Source: Nocardioidaceae bacterium | GTDB taxonomy: Bacteria > Actinomycetota > Actinomycetes > Propionibacteriales > Nocardioidaceae | Assembly: GCA_030447865.1 (NCBI GenBank) | Contig: JAUJOD010000001.1 | Span: forward strand, 916,909-980,908 | DNA: 64,000 nucleotides | Reading direction: 5' to 3' | Part shown: positions 24,551 through 33,941 of the stretch, in pieces | How the letters are laid out: every line of letters begins with the position of its first letter | How positions within the stretch are numbered: position 1 is the first letter of the stretch | Notes under the pieces: model-generated | Told to the model about the DNA's origin: nothing | Seen by the model: the letters and a program-made list of their open reading frames with translations, nothing else | Databases searched by the model: none | Program-made: the position numbers and the translations under genes

Positions 24551-24560
24551 CGACATGTCG
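24551..24560. promoter_or_regulatory. Short palindrome before hypC
   Basis: CGACATGTCG is self-complementary and lies 14 nt before the hypC start, just upstream of the GGAGG ribosome site. It may be an operator or part of a hairpin; ten base pairs is short. Confidence 0.25.
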
Positions 24561-24574
24561 TCTGGAGGTCACCG

Positions 24575-24832
24575 ATGTGCCTGGGCGTTCCCGGTCGGCT
24601 CATTGAGATGGTCGACGGTTCAGGCAACCAGCTCGCTGTTATCGACTTCGCTGGTAGCAAGCGGCAGGTCAACGTCGGCATGCTCGAGGAACCGCCAGCT
24701 CCGGGCGACTGGCTGTTGGTCCATGTCGGGTTCGCTGTCGAGCGGGTCGACGAGGCGGCAGCGCGCGCAGCAATGGAGTGCTTCGACCTTTCCACGCCAG
24801 CGGATGCGCCGACCGCTGAGACGACCGGATGA
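24575..24832 (+). CDS. hypC: HypC/HupF-family hydrogenase assembly chaperone
   Basis: An 85-aa protein with the diagnostic MCLGVPGRLIEM N-terminus; Cys2 is the residue that binds the iron centre and the large subunit. The rest is the small beta-barrel (LAVIDFAGSKRQVNVGML, PGDWLLVHVGFAVERVDEAAA). HypC carries the Fe(CN)2CO group with HypD and delivers it to the large subunit. GGAGG lies 7 nt before the ATG. Its stop overlaps the DUF6390-like start. HypD, E, F, A and B are not encoded in this window. Confidence 0.93.
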   Translation: MCLGVPGRLIEMVDGSGNQLAVIDFAGSKRQVNVGMLEEPPAPGDWLLVHVGFAVERVDEAAARAAMECFDLSTPADAPTAETTG

Positions 24833-25698
24833 CCAGCGGCGCAGCAGGTCAGGTCAGGCTCGTGGCCAGCGCCAGGTCTGCCACTCGTCCCAGCCGTGGT
24901 CAGCGGTTTCCGACCCTGGACCGCCCGGTTACAGCAGTTCCTGGCCCGGTGCTTTTTGCGCGGTACGCGTTCCCACCGAACCATCACGGCTACTGCGGTC
25001 CGGCCGACAATCTCGCGTTCTTCCAGCAAGGCGTAGCGGGGCAAGACGACGGCGGATTACGAGCGATGGCGAAGGAGTTCGCCGGCGCGTGGCCCTACCT
25101 TGAGCTGATCGCTCACGGCACCGGGCTCGCCGACCCGCTGGACCGGCGCGTCGTCGAGGCGTACTGGGTGGGCAGTCCGCGGCTGGACCAGATCGGCGTA
25201 CCCGCTATCGGGAACTCCATGGAGGAGAGGTTCCGATTCAAGTCGAGCCCCCGCTTCTCCAGCCTGGCCGAGGGAGTGCTGGCGGGCGGCGTGCCGCATC
25301 ACAGTTTCGCTGTCTTCTTGATCTACCCGTGGGTCGGGCTGCTCGGTGACGACCGCCGGGCTGCCCAGGCGCTGACCGTGCTCGACCGCTGCCGCATCCG
25401 TTGGGGCAAGGTGCTCAGCCTGCACGGCGACCAGGTTGTCGTCGAGTCGGCGCCGCTGACCTGGGACGGCCACCGGCTCAACTACGGTCCACCGGAGGTC
25501 GAGACAGTTGTCCGCTCGATCGACGGCGTCGGTCTGGCGTCCGACCTCGCCGTCGGTGATTGGGTGTCCCTGCACTGGGAGTGGGTCTGCGACCGCTTGA
25601 CCGAGCAACAACGCCGCCTGCTGCGCGACTACACCGACCGGCACATGGCCATCGTGAACGAGGCCGGTCACACCGGCCCGGCAGCCCTGCTCGGCTGA
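24829..25698 (+). CDS. DUF6390-like hydrogenase-associated protein
   Basis: A 289-aa soluble protein with no signal or membrane segment. After a variable N-terminus comes FARYAFPPNHHGYCGPADNL, with a His-His/Cys cluster, then a globular region (EAYWVGSPRLDQI, GGVPHHSFAVFLIYPWVGLL, IRWGKVLSLHGDQVVVESAPL, LHWEWVCDRLTEQQRRLL). I match it to DUF6390 from memory; the family has no known activity. Translation is coupled to hypC, which points to a maturation role. HHGYC and PHHSF might bind metal. Confidence 0.65.
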   Translation: MTSGAAGQVRLVASARSATRPSRGQRFPTLDRPVTAVPGPVLFARYAFPPNHHGYCGPADNLAFFQQGVAGQDDGGLRAMAKEFAGAWPYLELIAHGTGLADPLDRRVVEAYWVGSPRLDQIGVPAIGNSMEERFRFKSSPRFSSLAEGVLAGGVPHHSFAVFLIYPWVGLLGDDRRAAQALTVLDRCRIRWGKVLSLHGDQVVVESAPLTWDGHRLNYGPPEVETVVRSIDGVGLASDLAVGDWVSLHWEWVCDRLTEQQRRLLRDYTDRHMAIVNEAGHTGPAALLG

Positions 25699-25732
25699 CT
25701 GAGCGTCGGCATTCGGCGCCGGTCTCGTTGCA

Positions 25733-25782
25733 TTGGCGCGTTATGCAGGTGCTGGAGTGCCTCGCGACATGCGCAGTGCGCC
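25733..25782 (+). repeat. Imperfect 50-bp repeat, copy 1
   Basis: This segment matches 45458-45507 at 37 of 50 positions without gaps. It lies in the 165-nt gap after the DUF6390-like gene. Both copies can be read as a similar peptide (ARYAGAGVPRDMRSAPNR here, AQYAALRVPPHMRTAPER there). No larger gene is recognised around it. Confidence 0.4.
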
Positions 25783-25863
25783 GAACCGGGGAGGAGCGCC
25801 GTCGCCGCGAGTCATAAACCAACTGCACCTAATCCCGCGGGGCGGTGGGCTGAGCGCCGCTGG

Positions 25864-27159
25864 CTACGGTTCGACCAGGTTAAGGCTTATCGCGTCGATG
25901 CTGCCGCTCTTGTCGACGTAGACGTCGACAGCCCACCACTCGAGGCAACTGGTGATGTTCTCCGGCTCGATCGTGAGCCGGAGATCCTTGTCAAAACCGG
26001 GCATGTCCGCCGCGCGGCCCCACGAGCAGGATTGTTGGCCCTCTGCGGTGACCGTCCACGTGTCCGGATCGGTGGCGAGTTTGTCACCGGCGCTGAACGG
26101 GCCGTTATACCCGTTGAAGGACTCGCGGTGGATCAGCCAGGCATCAGGGTTGTTGAGGTTCGGCAGGTGTTCTACTCTGACGGGCTCGTCGCCCAGCCCA
26201 AGCGTGACAGGCAGCATGGGTCCGCTGATTTGAGGCGGCCTATCGGGTGCCGTCATCAGCTCGTGCAGATATTCCACGATCTGGTGATTTTGCTCGGTGC
26301 GTGTCGTCGCCTCGCTGACATTAAGCGTTACCGTCGAGCCGCGGGGAACAATGCTGCCGAGCGGCGGGTCGGAGGACAACAAGACCCCGCTGGACATGTT
26401 CGGCCGGTACACGTCGTTCAGGCGGACCACCAAACCGGCCGTCTTTAACCGCGCCGCGGTCTCCTTCGGCGACTCATAGGGGACCGGAATGGCCATATAC
26501 CCGGTCGGGATCGCCTGCACGGAGTCGAGGATCCGCCGGACGATCTGCTCGTCCGTTGAACGGACCAACACCTCGACGTCATGGCTGGGTACAGTCACAC
26601 GGCCGACTGAGAATGGGTAGTCTCCCTGCACCTCGACGATGTCACTGCGGGTGATCTCAACCTCTCCCAAGTCGATCGTCGTCGCCCCCTTCTGCGCCGA
26701 CGTGATCTCGCCGAAATGCACGGACGAGACGTCGCGCTGGGGGACGAAGCAGAGAAGAGTTCCGGTCCCTTCGAAGACGACGGTGTCCGCCAGCGGTTGC
26801 CCGCACTTGACCTTGTTAGTCCCCCAGTCCTGCGGGACCGCGACAGCGATTGGTCCCATGCCGACAAGGCGAGTGCCTGGGGGTGTGACGAGACCGTTCT
26901 CGGTTGGAGGCGGCGTCTCCGTGGGCGGGGTCGGTTGAGTGGCTGCCGGCTGATCGGCCGTGCGTTCAATATCCGACACGACCGCGGAACCAACCGCGAT
27001 GACCGCCACCAAGGCGACGGCCCCGAACGCGGCGGTTAGCCGAGTACGTCGTCGCGTCCGCCTACCGCGGCGTACGAGCTCATCCGCCGGAGCGTCGCTT
27101 ACGGTCAGATCTGCCACGGCAGAGCGCAGCAGGTCGCGCGCGCGGTCGTCGGTCAGCAT
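25864..27159 (-). CDS. Membrane protein with PASTA-like domain, paired with sigma factor
   Basis: A 431-aa protein. Residues 1-45 are cytoplasmic and basic (RRGRRTRRRTRLTAAFG), residues about 47-65 are one transmembrane helix (GAVALVAVIAVGSAVVSD), then a Pro/Thr linker. About residues 230-285 form a PASTA-like domain (SPKETAARLKTAGLVVRLNDV ... SSDPPLGSIVPRGSTVTLNVS). The ATG overlaps the 3' end of the sigma-factor gene, the usual place for a membrane partner or anti-sigma factor. No zinc-binding anti-sigma motif is seen, so anti-sigma activity is inference. Confidence 0.7.
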   Translation of the reverse strand: MLTDDRARDLLRSAVADLTVSDAPADELVRRGRRTRRRTRLTAAFGAVALVAVIAVGSAVVSDIERTADQPAATQPTPPTETPPPTENGLVTPPGTRLVGMGPIAVAVPQDWGTNKVKCGQPLADTVVFEGTGTLLCFVPQRDVSSVHFGEITSAQKGATTIDLGEVEITRSDIVEVQGDYPFSVGRVTVPSHDVEVLVRSTDEQIVRRILDSVQAIPTGYMAIPVPYESPKETAARLKTAGLVVRLNDVYRPNMSSGVLLSSDPPLGSIVPRGSTVTLNVSEATTRTEQNHQIVEYLHELMTAPDRPPQISGPMLPVTLGLGDEPVRVEHLPNLNNPDAWLIHRESFNGYNGPFSAGDKLATDPDTWTVTAEGQQSCSWGRAADMPGFDKDLRLTIEPENITSCLEWWAVDVYVDKSGSIDAISLNLVEP

Positions 27160-27668
27160 GGTGACCCCCTTCGGGCTTCGTCTGCGTCAGCGTCGCCGAG
27201 GTCCTTGCCCAACTGTTCAAGCCCGCGGGAGAGCCGGCTCTTCACGGTGCCGGCGGGGATGCCGAGCGCGTCGGCCACCTGCCGTTCGCTGAGGTCGGCG
27301 TAGTAGCGCAGCACGACCACGGCACGTTGCGACTCGGTGAGCGCGCTGAGCGCAGCAAGCACCGAGGCTCGCTCGGCCACCGCGTCAGCAGGGTCTTCCA
27401 CCGATCGATCCGGAAGGCGCTCGGTGGGGGTTTCGGCCAACCACCGGCGGCGTCGGCTCTTCGCGAGACAGTTGACGAGGGTGCGGTAGACGTAGGCGTC
27501 AGGGACGTCGGCCGACTGGACCTTCGCCCACCCCGAGTAGCAACGAGCCAGCGTCGTCTGCACGATGTCCTCTGCTTCTGTCGGTGAGCAACCGAGTAGC
27601 ACCGCCGATCGAACCAAGGAGTCCCAGCGGGCACGCACGTACGTCGTGTAGTCCGCGTCCGGGTCCAT
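27153..27668 (-). CDS. SigE-family ECF-type RNA polymerase sigma factor
   Basis: A 171-aa sigma-70-family factor. Region 2 covers residues about 8-80 ([50 protein letters not shown]). Region 4 covers about 108-160 ([44 protein letters not shown]). The length and ATG start fit the actinobacterial SigE-like subfamily. It is upstream of and overlaps the PASTA-like membrane gene, forming a two-gene unit. Confidence 0.88.
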   Translation of the reverse strand: MDPDADYTTYVRARWDSLVRSAVLLGCSPTEAEDIVQTTLARCYSGWAKVQSADVPDAYVYRTLVNCLAKSRRRRWLAETPTERLPDRSVEDPADAVAERASVLAALSALTESQRAVVVLRYYADLSERQVADALGIPAGTVKSRLSRGLEQLGKDLGDADADEARRGSPC

Positions 27669-27874
27669 CGGGTTCCCCGTTTCTCATCGGCTCTCGTTTA
27701 GATGACCCCTCGAGGAGACAGTTCGGTTCCGTCCGCGAAACCTTCCCTATCCACGAACGAGCCAGTCGCATCCACAAGAGCGCTGGCGGGGAAGCGTCTA
27801 CACAGGACGGGGGGTCGCGGTTGCCCTCTCTTGTTCCTCGTTCCAGCCTCCCCCTAACCGGGAGGTGGAGGACC

Positions 27875-28912
27875 ATGGGCGACAGCATGGACACGAGACA
27901 AGAGATGCTGCCGCTGGGTGTGCCGACGGGCCGTCTGGGGAGTGGGCAGCCATATGCTCAGGAGACGATGAGCTCGAGAGTAACCAACATTGCGAGTCCA
28001 CCCGGCTTCAGCGTCCTGACGCATGCTGACGAGCCCGACTACTCCTACCTGGCTGGCGAAGCAAGTGCGCTCGTCCTCGGCGATGCGGTATCGGTTCTGG
28101 CGTCGATGCCGGAAGATTGCGTGCAGACCTGTGTGACGTCGCCGCCGTACTGGTCGCTCCGCGACTACGGCATTGACGGGCAGGTAGGACTGGAGGAGTC
28201 GGTCTACGACTTCATCGAGGCCCTCGCCGACGTCTTCGAGGAGGTCTGGCGCGTCCTGAGACCGGATGGAACCGTCTGGCTCAACATCGGGGACTCCTAC
28301 ACCTCCGGTGGCAGAACATGGCGCGCACCAGACAAGAAGAACCGGGCGCGAGCCATGAGTGTGCGGCCACCCACGCCGGACGGCCTCAAGTCCAAGGATC
28401 TGATCGGTGTCCCGTGGCGGCTCGCTTTCGCTTTGCAGGAGCGAGGTTGGTACCTGCGGTCGGAGATCGTCTGGAGTAAGCCCAACTGCCAGCCTGAGAG
28501 CGTCGGTGACCGGCCCACCCGATGTCACGAATACGTGTTCTTGTTGACCAAGAGTGAGCGGTACTACTACGACCAAGACGCCGTTCGCGGCCCGAACGGA
28601 CGACGACTGCGCACGGTCTGGGATCTGAGCACTCAGTCCTACGCGGAGGCCAATGGTCATTTTGCGACGTTCCCTCCGGCGCTCGTTGAGCCCTGCATTC
28701 GCATTGGGAGTGCGCCTGGTGATCTGGTGCTCGACCCCTTCGTTGGATCGGGAACGACCGCTCTCACCGCCGGCAAGCTTGGGCGACGCTTCGCGGGGAT
28801 CGAACTCAACCCGGACTACATGGCGATCGCCCATAATCGGCTGACCAAGGAACATTTCGTTCAGGAACCTGTGACGGGACACGACGACGCGGGAAAGGCC
28901 GTTGGCACCTGA
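27875..28912 (+). CDS. Type II DNA N4-cytosine methyltransferase (CCCGGG-type)
   Basis: The ATG at 27875 follows GGAGGTGGAGGA (27861-27872). The 345-aa product has the beta-class order: catalytic TSPPYW first ([18 protein letters not shown]), then the AdoMet-binding DPFVGSGTT near the end. TSPPYW favours N4-cytosine. It partners the XcyI-like endonuclease encoded next, which its stop overlaps by 11 nt, so the modification of the middle or outer C of CCCGGG is likely. The pair sits as a cassette between unrelated genes and reads less GC-rich than neighbours, suggesting transfer. Confidence 0.85.
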   Translation: MGDSMDTRQEMLPLGVPTGRLGSGQPYAQETMSSRVTNIASPPGFSVLTHADEPDYSYLAGEASALVLGDAVSVLASMPEDCVQTCVTSPPYWSLRDYGIDGQVGLEESVYDFIEALADVFEEVWRVLRPDGTVWLNIGDSYTSGGRTWRAPDKKNRARAMSVRPPTPDGLKSKDLIGVPWRLAFALQERGWYLRSEIVWSKPNCQPESVGDRPTRCHEYVFLLTKSERYYYDQDAVRGPNGRRLRTVWDLSTQSYAEANGHFATFPPALVEPCIRIGSAPGDLVLDPFVGSGTTALTAGKLGRRFAGIELNPDYMAIAHNRLTKEHFVQEPVTGHDDAGKAVGT

Positions 28913-29882
28913 CGACTTCACCATCTTGCTACCGACGCCGGTTCGTCAGGTCTACGTCCACGGGCTGCTTCAGGCTGCCAGGAAGTCGGTCCTTCACGAT
29001 GTGTTGCTTCAGACGCTTGGAAATGTGGATCCTGATGCGCTTGCGGACGAGTTGAAGGAGTTGTCACCGGCGGGCGGCCGCCGCGCTTTGGCCGCCGTAG
29101 GAATTCGTGACGAGTTGGTGTTCGCGGCACCGTCGGTGTTGCGGGTTCAGCCGTCGCTCGTCGGCTACTACCGACTCCTGCTGGGCGTGAGCCAAAAGCA
29201 GTTCTACACCGCCCGCAGTGGGCTTTCGCGTTTCAAGAACATGGAGGTCAAGAACACTCTCCCAGCTGCCGTGGCGCCTCTCCTCGCCGAGCTCTGTCGC
29301 GGGCTGAACGACGCCATGGGCGAGCTGGTAACCGCTGTAGCAGGCGGGTTCACTGCCGCCGACGTGAACCAACTGCCGCTGCTGGCGCTCGGCGCCCAGT
29401 TCGACGGTTCGTGGCGTACCAAGGTGGGGGACATAGCAACGAAGGATGTCTTCGAGACCATCAGGGACATAGTCAAGTCCGTTGGCATCGAGTTCGCCGA
29501 AACCGACACGAGCCTGGCGCTGGTGAACCGTTCTGGCCGCAAGATTACGGTCGCTCTCGCGGCGGACCCCGACGTGGTCATCACCGAGGAGCTTGCAGAA
29601 GGCCGCTCAATGCTGAAGGTCGCCATTGAGATCAAGGGTGGCAAGGACCGGAGCAATGCTCACAACCGGGCAGGCGAGGCGGAGAAGAGTCACCAGAAGG
29701 CTCGCAACAAGGGTGCTGGTGACTTCTGGACGGTGATCGCCACGGAGGGCGTTGACCGTGAAGTGCTGAAGCAGGAGTCACCGACAACGCGCCAGTGGTT
29801 CGATTTGGACGAGATTCTCGAGCGCCGGGACGAGGGCTGGCAGCGGCTCCAAGATCAAGTGCTGATCGCGATGGGTATCTAG
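28902..29882 (+). CDS. XcyI/Cfr9I-family type II restriction endonuclease
   Basis: A 326-aa enzyme starting at TTG 28902, overlapping the methyltransferase gene. [36 protein letters not shown], and [30 protein letters not shown] match XcyI-type enzymes by eye. The PD-(D/E)xK active site fits DPDVVI plus EIKGG. The family (XcyI, Cfr9I, XmaI) cuts CCCGGG; that target is inferred from membership. CCCGGG does occur in this window (for example near 1128 and 7500), as expected for protected host DNA. No controller gene lies between the two. Confidence 0.85.
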   Translation: MAPDDFTILLPTPVRQVYVHGLLQAARKSVLHDVLLQTLGNVDPDALADELKELSPAGGRRALAAVGIRDELVFAAPSVLRVQPSLVGYYRLLLGVSQKQFYTARSGLSRFKNMEVKNTLPAAVAPLLAELCRGLNDAMGELVTAVAGGFTAADVNQLPLLALGAQFDGSWRTKVGDIATKDVFETIRDIVKSVGIEFAETDTSLALVNRSGRKITVALAADPDVVITEELAEGRSMLKVAIEIKGGKDRSNAHNRAGEAEKSHQKARNKGAGDFWTVIATEGVDREVLKQESPTTRQWFDLDEILERRDEGWQRLQDQVLIAMGI

Positions 29883-29887
29883 GCAGC

Positions 29888-31021
29888 TCAGAGCTTTGCC
29901 AAGGATCGCGCGTCAGCACCTGGACGCCCGAGTGGCCAGGTGCGCGACAGCGTCCAGCCCACGTCTGCCCCGGCGGCGTACCGGGGCGGACCGGGCTCAC
30001 GGATGAGCAGGTTGCCTACTGCCGTGTCCACGACGTAGTCGCTGTGCGGGCCGCGGAACCGGACCGCGAGCAGGCGGCCCTGCAGTTCCCCGCCGAGGCG
30101 CGCCCAACCGGGTCGTACCAGCAGCGGCACCGCCTCGCCCCCCGAGGTCTCGCCTGTGCTCTCCACGTCGAAGACACGGCCGTCGAAGTCAAGGGAAGCC
30201 CCGCCATCGCGAGCGCCGACCACCGTCACCGTCAGCACCGAGGCGGGTCCGGTCAGCCGGGCGGCCCACAGGTCCACGGGCTCGGCGTACACCTGCTGGG
30301 GGGTGCCGAGCTGGACGAGCCGTCCGGAGTTGAGCAGCGCGACGCGGTCGGCGAGCCCGAGCGCCTCCTCGGCGTCGTGAGTTGCGTACACACCGCCGGC
30401 GCCGCTCGCCTCCCTGCGCACGACCAGCTCGTCGAGGAAGACCCCGCGCACGTGCGTGTCCAGGTGGGCCGTCGGCTCGTCGAACAGGTAGAGCGACGCG
30501 TGCCGAGCCAGCGCCCGAGCGAGCCCGACCCGCTGCTGCTCACCACCCGAAAGCTCCGCCGGCCGCCGGTCGGCGAGGTGGGCGATCCGCAGTCGGTCGA
30601 GGATGTCGAGCGCCTCCGCGCGGGCGGTACGGCGTCCACCGCCCCGGCGCCGGATCGGGTAGGCGACGGTGTCTACTGCGCTGAGGTGCGGCCACAGGGC
30701 GTAGCTCTGGAACACCACGGCGACGTCGCGGCGTTCCGGCGGCTCCGCCCGCTCGCGGGTAGCTACCCGCCGACTCTTCAGCCAGATCTCCCCGCTCGTC
30801 GGAGCCAGGAACCCCGCGACGGCGTGCAGCAGCGTCGACTTGCCCGAACCCGATGGGCCGAGCAGTGCTAGCACCTCACTCCGCGCCACCCGCAGGCTCA
30901 CGTCGTCGACGGCGGTCACCCCGTCGTACTCGACGGTGAGGTGCCGCACCTCGAGGACGTCGCCGGTGGAGGGGTCAGCCGGCATGCGAAAGCCGTCCGA
31001 CAGGAGCGGCGTCGCAGGCAC
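29888..31021 (-). CDS. Iron(III)-type ABC transporter ATP-binding protein
   Basis: A 377-aa ATPase with Walker A GPSGSGKST, Q-loop (VVFQSYALWPHLSAVDTV), signature LSGGEQQRVGLARAL, Walker B LYLFDEP and switch His (YATHDAEEALGLADRV). The C-terminal 120 residues form a TOBE-like regulatory domain as in FbpC/PotA proteins. The GTG at 31021 overlaps the permease gene; an ATG 36 nt downstream (30985) is an alternative start. It powers the two-domain permease encoded upstream. Confidence 0.88.
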   Translation of the reverse strand: MPATPLLSDGFRMPADPSTGDVLEVRHLTVEYDGVTAVDDVSLRVARSEVLALLGPSGSGKSTLLHAVAGFLAPTSGEIWLKSRRVATRERAEPPERRDVAVVFQSYALWPHLSAVDTVAYPIRRRGGGRRTARAEALDILDRLRIAHLADRRPAELSGGEQQRVGLARALARHASLYLFDEPTAHLDTHVRGVFLDELVVRREASGAGGVYATHDAEEALGLADRVALLNSGRLVQLGTPQQVYAEPVDLWAARLTGPASVLTVTVVGARDGGASLDFDGRVFDVESTGETSGGEAVPLLVRPGWARLGGELQGRLLAVRFRGPHSDYVVDTAVGNLLIREPGPPRYAAGADVGWTLSRTWPLGRPGADARSLAKL

Positions 31022-32651
31022 GCCGCGGAGATCTCAGCCAGCGGATCAGCAGCCACGCCGGCAGCGCCGGCACGAGCATCACCAGGGTCAGCAGCACCGA
31101 CAGCGCGGCCGTCAACCCGACGCGACCCAGCTCGGCGCTGTTGAGGACGACGACGGCGAGGGTCTCGCTGCCAGGCCCGTAGAGCAGGCTCGACATGGTG
31201 ACCTCGTGCAGGGCGGTGACGAAACAAACCAGCCACGCGGCGAGCAGCGCCGGCGCGAGCGGTCGCAGCGCCACCGTGCGTACGGCGGTCAGCGCCCCCG
31301 CGCCGCTGGCGCGGGCAGCCTGCAGCTCGCCGGGTGGAAGCCGGTCGAGTGCCCCGGAGATGGGACGGTGGGCGAACGCCCACAGCTTCGCGAGGTACGC
31401 CAGCAGGATCAGCGTCAACGTGCCGCCGATCCACCGGCCGTAGGCGATCAGCAACGCCACGGCGAGGGTGGACCCGGGCAGCACCAGCGTGAGCGTCACC
31501 AGGCTGGCCATGGCCCGCCCGGCCCGGCCGCGCTCCAGCACCGCAACGCAGCCGCCCAGAAGCGTGAGAAGGGTGGCAGCGATCAGAGCGAGCAGGGCGC
31601 TTCGAGCCAGCGCGTCGGTGGTGCGCGAGTTGACGACGGCGGCGAAGTTGTCGAGCGTCCAGTTCGCGGGGCTGCGGCTTACGCCGACCGCAGGGGTCAT
31701 GGCGGTGGTGACCAGCGCGACGAGCGGGACGATCACGCCCAGCAGTAGGTAGACGCCGAGCCCGCCGGCGATCCACCGGCCGGCGGCTCCTCGCGGGGTG
31801 ACGATCGGCGCTCCAGCGGAGTCGGCGACCCGGTTGACGCGCAGGCGGGGTCCGAGCCACAGGTCGGCAGGGACCACCACGAGCACCGTGATGGCGACCA
31901 GCAGCAGTGCCAGCGTGATCGCCTCGACGAACGACAGCGGGTCGCTGCCGAGGGAGAGGTCGCGGTAGATCGTCGTGGTCACCGTGCTGAAACCGGCAGG
32001 GGTGCCCATCACCTGCGGGATCGCGAAGCTCTCCAACGTCAGCACGAACGACAGCACCGACGCCGCCGCGAGCGACGGACGCAGCAACGGCAGCGTGACT
32101 TCGCGCAGCACCGCTGCCGCGCCGGCGCCCGACGCCCGCGCCGCCCGCTCGAGGTCGGGCTCGGCCCGCGTCGCGAGGCCTACCGCGGTAAGCAGGTACG
32201 TCAACGGCACCGTGTTGACCACGAGCACCGCCCACACGCCCCACGGTCCGAGCACTGACGGCCACGGCAGTCCGAAGACGGTGTCGGTAAAGCCGGCTCG
32301 GGCGTAGGCCTGAGTCCAGCTGTAGCCGAGGACGAACTGAGGGACGAGCACCGGCAGCAGCATCGAGAACCGCCACCACCGGCGGCCCGGCACGTCGGTT
32401 CGGCGCAGTCCCAGCGCCACGGCGGCACCCAAGGGTACGGCGACCGCGGTGACCGCGACCGCCAGCAGCAGCGTGTTGGTGACGGCCTCGCCGAGCCCAG
32501 GCCCGCCGAACACCTCGTCAAGGTGGCCCGACCCCTCGGTCCACACGACGTACCCGAGCCGGATGACGGGGAAGACGACAAGCAGGGCTATCACGACCCC
32601 GACGGCCAACACCCCGGAGCGGCGCCCGAGACCGGCCGGCCGCGAGGCCAT
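30975..32651 (-). CDS. Two-domain iron(III)-type ABC permease
   Basis: A 558-aa protein with about 12 helices in two homologous halves, each with an EAA-like loop (ERAARASGAGAAAVLREVTLPLLRPSL; AARASGAGALTAVRTVALRPLAPALL). This is the FbpB/AfuB arrangement, where one polypeptide forms the whole channel. It lies between the binding-protein gene (3 nt gap) and the ATPase gene (overlap), completing an importer for ferric iron or a similar ligand. Confidence 0.88.
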   Translation of the reverse strand: MASRPAGLGRRSGVLAVGVVIALLVVFPVIRLGYVVWTEGSGHLDEVFGGPGLGEAVTNTLLLAVAVTAVAVPLGAAVALGLRRTDVPGRRWWRFSMLLPVLVPQFVLGYSWTQAYARAGFTDTVFGLPWPSVLGPWGVWAVLVVNTVPLTYLLTAVGLATRAEPDLERAARASGAGAAAVLREVTLPLLRPSLAAASVLSFVLTLESFAIPQVMGTPAGFSTVTTTIYRDLSLGSDPLSFVEAITLALLLVAITVLVVVPADLWLGPRLRVNRVADSAGAPIVTPRGAAGRWIAGGLGVYLLLGVIVPLVALVTTAMTPAVGVSRSPANWTLDNFAAVVNSRTTDALARSALLALIAATLLTLLGGCVAVLERGRAGRAMASLVTLTLVLPGSTLAVALLIAYGRWIGGTLTLILLAYLAKLWAFAHRPISGALDRLPPGELQAARASGAGALTAVRTVALRPLAPALLAAWLVCFVTALHEVTMSSLLYGPGSETLAVVVLNSAELGRVGLTAALSVLLTLVMLVPALPAWLLIRWLRSPRRACDAAPVGRLSHAG

Positions 32652-32654
32652 CGC

Positions 32655-33650
32655 TCAGCCGCCGAAGATCTTCTGGTAGTCGGCGAGGAGCGCGTCCTTT
32701 TTGTCGGTGATCGTGGGCCAGTCGGGGTAGACGACCGGAGCGTCGACCGGCACCTCAGGACCCTCGACGCCCGGCAGGGTGGGGTAGGAGCCCGCCTCTC
32801 CCAACACCTGCTGGCCGGACTCGCTGACTACGTAGCTGATGAAGTCTTGCGCCACGGTGGAGTCCGCGCTGTCGTTGGCCAGCGCGATCGGCCCGTAGAC
32901 GGCGACCGCGCCCGGTTCGGGCCACACAACGCCGATCGGTGACCCTGCGTCCTTCGCCAAGTAGGCCGAGTTGGCGATGGTGATGCCGGCCTGGTAGACG
33001 CCCTGGGCGACCCCAGTGACAACGTCGTCGGGGGTGCTGAGCTGCTGGGCGCCGTTCTGCTGAAGGGTGGCGTAGAAGTCGAGGCCGTACTCGGGGTTCT
33101 GGTCGAACCAGCCAAGCGCGCCCAGCGCCGAGGCGGCCACCGTCGGGTCGGGCAGCGCCACCGACTCGTAGTCAGCCCCGGCGAGGTCTGACCAGCTACT
33201 AGGCGCCGGTTCGTCGTTGCGGTGGATCGCCACCACGTAGAGGACCGCGACGCCGACGTAGTCGTCGGTGCGGAACTGTTCGGGTATGTCGGTCGCGTTG
33301 TCGGGCGTCCAGCCGCCGACCAGGTCCTGGTCGACGTACCCCTGCATGGTGAGCGGGTCGCAGGCCCAGACCACGTCGGCTTTCAGCCCGCCCGAACGGA
33401 CGTCACCGGCGATCCGAGCGTTGAGGTCGCCGGTCGGCGCGCGGAAGAGGTTGACCTCGGCTCCGGAGTCGGCCTCGAACTGCTCAATGATTGGTTGGAC
33501 GCTCTCGTCGCTCACGCAGGTGTAGAGCGTGATGGAGTCGGCGTCGGAGCCGCCGCTGGCGCTGGCGTCGCAGGCGAGCGGAAGCAGGGCGAGGGGCATC
33601 AGCAGGGCGAATCGGCCGCGGCTGAACCGAGCACGCGCCACCGCTTTCAT
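32655..33650 (-). CDS. Iron(III)-type ABC substrate-binding lipoprotein
   Basis: From the ATG at 33650 (MKAVARARF) the product is 331 aa; a start 12 nt upstream is possible. The signal peptide ends LLPLAC (lipobox). The mature protein has LYTCVSDESVQPIIEQFEADSGAEVNLFRA and DVVWACDPLTMQGY, features of the AfuA/FbpA family-1 binding proteins. It is the first gene of a complete binding-protein/permease/ATPase operon. Confidence 0.85.
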   Translation of the reverse strand: MKAVARARFSRGRFALLMPLALLPLACDASASGGSDADSITLYTCVSDESVQPIIEQFEADSGAEVNLFRAPTGDLNARIAGDVRSGGLKADVVWACDPLTMQGYVDQDLVGGWTPDNATDIPEQFRTDDYVGVAVLYVVAIHRNDEPAPSSWSDLAGADYESVALPDPTVAASALGALGWFDQNPEYGLDFYATLQQNGAQQLSTPDDVVTGVAQGVYQAGITIANSAYLAKDAGSPIGVVWPEPGAVAVYGPIALANDSADSTVAQDFISYVVSESGQQVLGEAGSYPTLPGVEGPEVPVDAPVVYPDWPTITDKKDALLADYQKIFGG

Positions 33651-33725
33651 GCCACGGAGCATACTTCGCAGCCGCAGCCTGCGCTGACGCCCACTGCGCT
33701 GACGCCACAGGGACGCCGTCGGCTA

Positions 33726-33941
33726 TCAGGCGTCCTGGGCGCTGGCGGCCGGGGTGGTGTCGACGAGCGTGATGTAGACGACGACGTTGGATTGGTAGCC
33801 GTCGTTATCGGCGTCGTACTCGCCCCCGCAGGTGACGAGCTGCAGTGTCCTGGAACCGCCTGATGCGGCGTACACCTGGCGCGCGGGGAACTGCTCGTTG
33901 AGGTACGTCGCCACCTTGGTGACCCGGTGTCCGGTTGGAGA
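33726..33941 (-). pseudogene. Class-F-like sortase remnant (C-terminal part)
   Basis: About 70 residues match the end of actinobacterial class E/F sortases: VATYLNEQFPARQVYAASGG, then LQLVTCGGEYDADNDGY with the catalytic Cys in TCGG, and SNVVVYITLVDT. The N-terminal half, with signal, beta barrel and catalytic His, is absent; upstream DNA (33942-34041) shows no sortase similarity and is less GC-rich. A start codon exists in frame at 34007, but the added residues are not sortase-like. The gene is broken. Confidence 0.7.

Noticed and set aside
27669-27874. Possible controller gene for the restriction-modification pair
   Set aside because: The 206-nt region holds no helix-turn-helix frame; I see only promoter-like sequence and a ribosome site.
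30916-32379. Minus-strand 487-codon frame overlapping the permease gene
   Set aside because: Arg/Ala-rich shadow of the two-domain permease, which has clear membrane helices.
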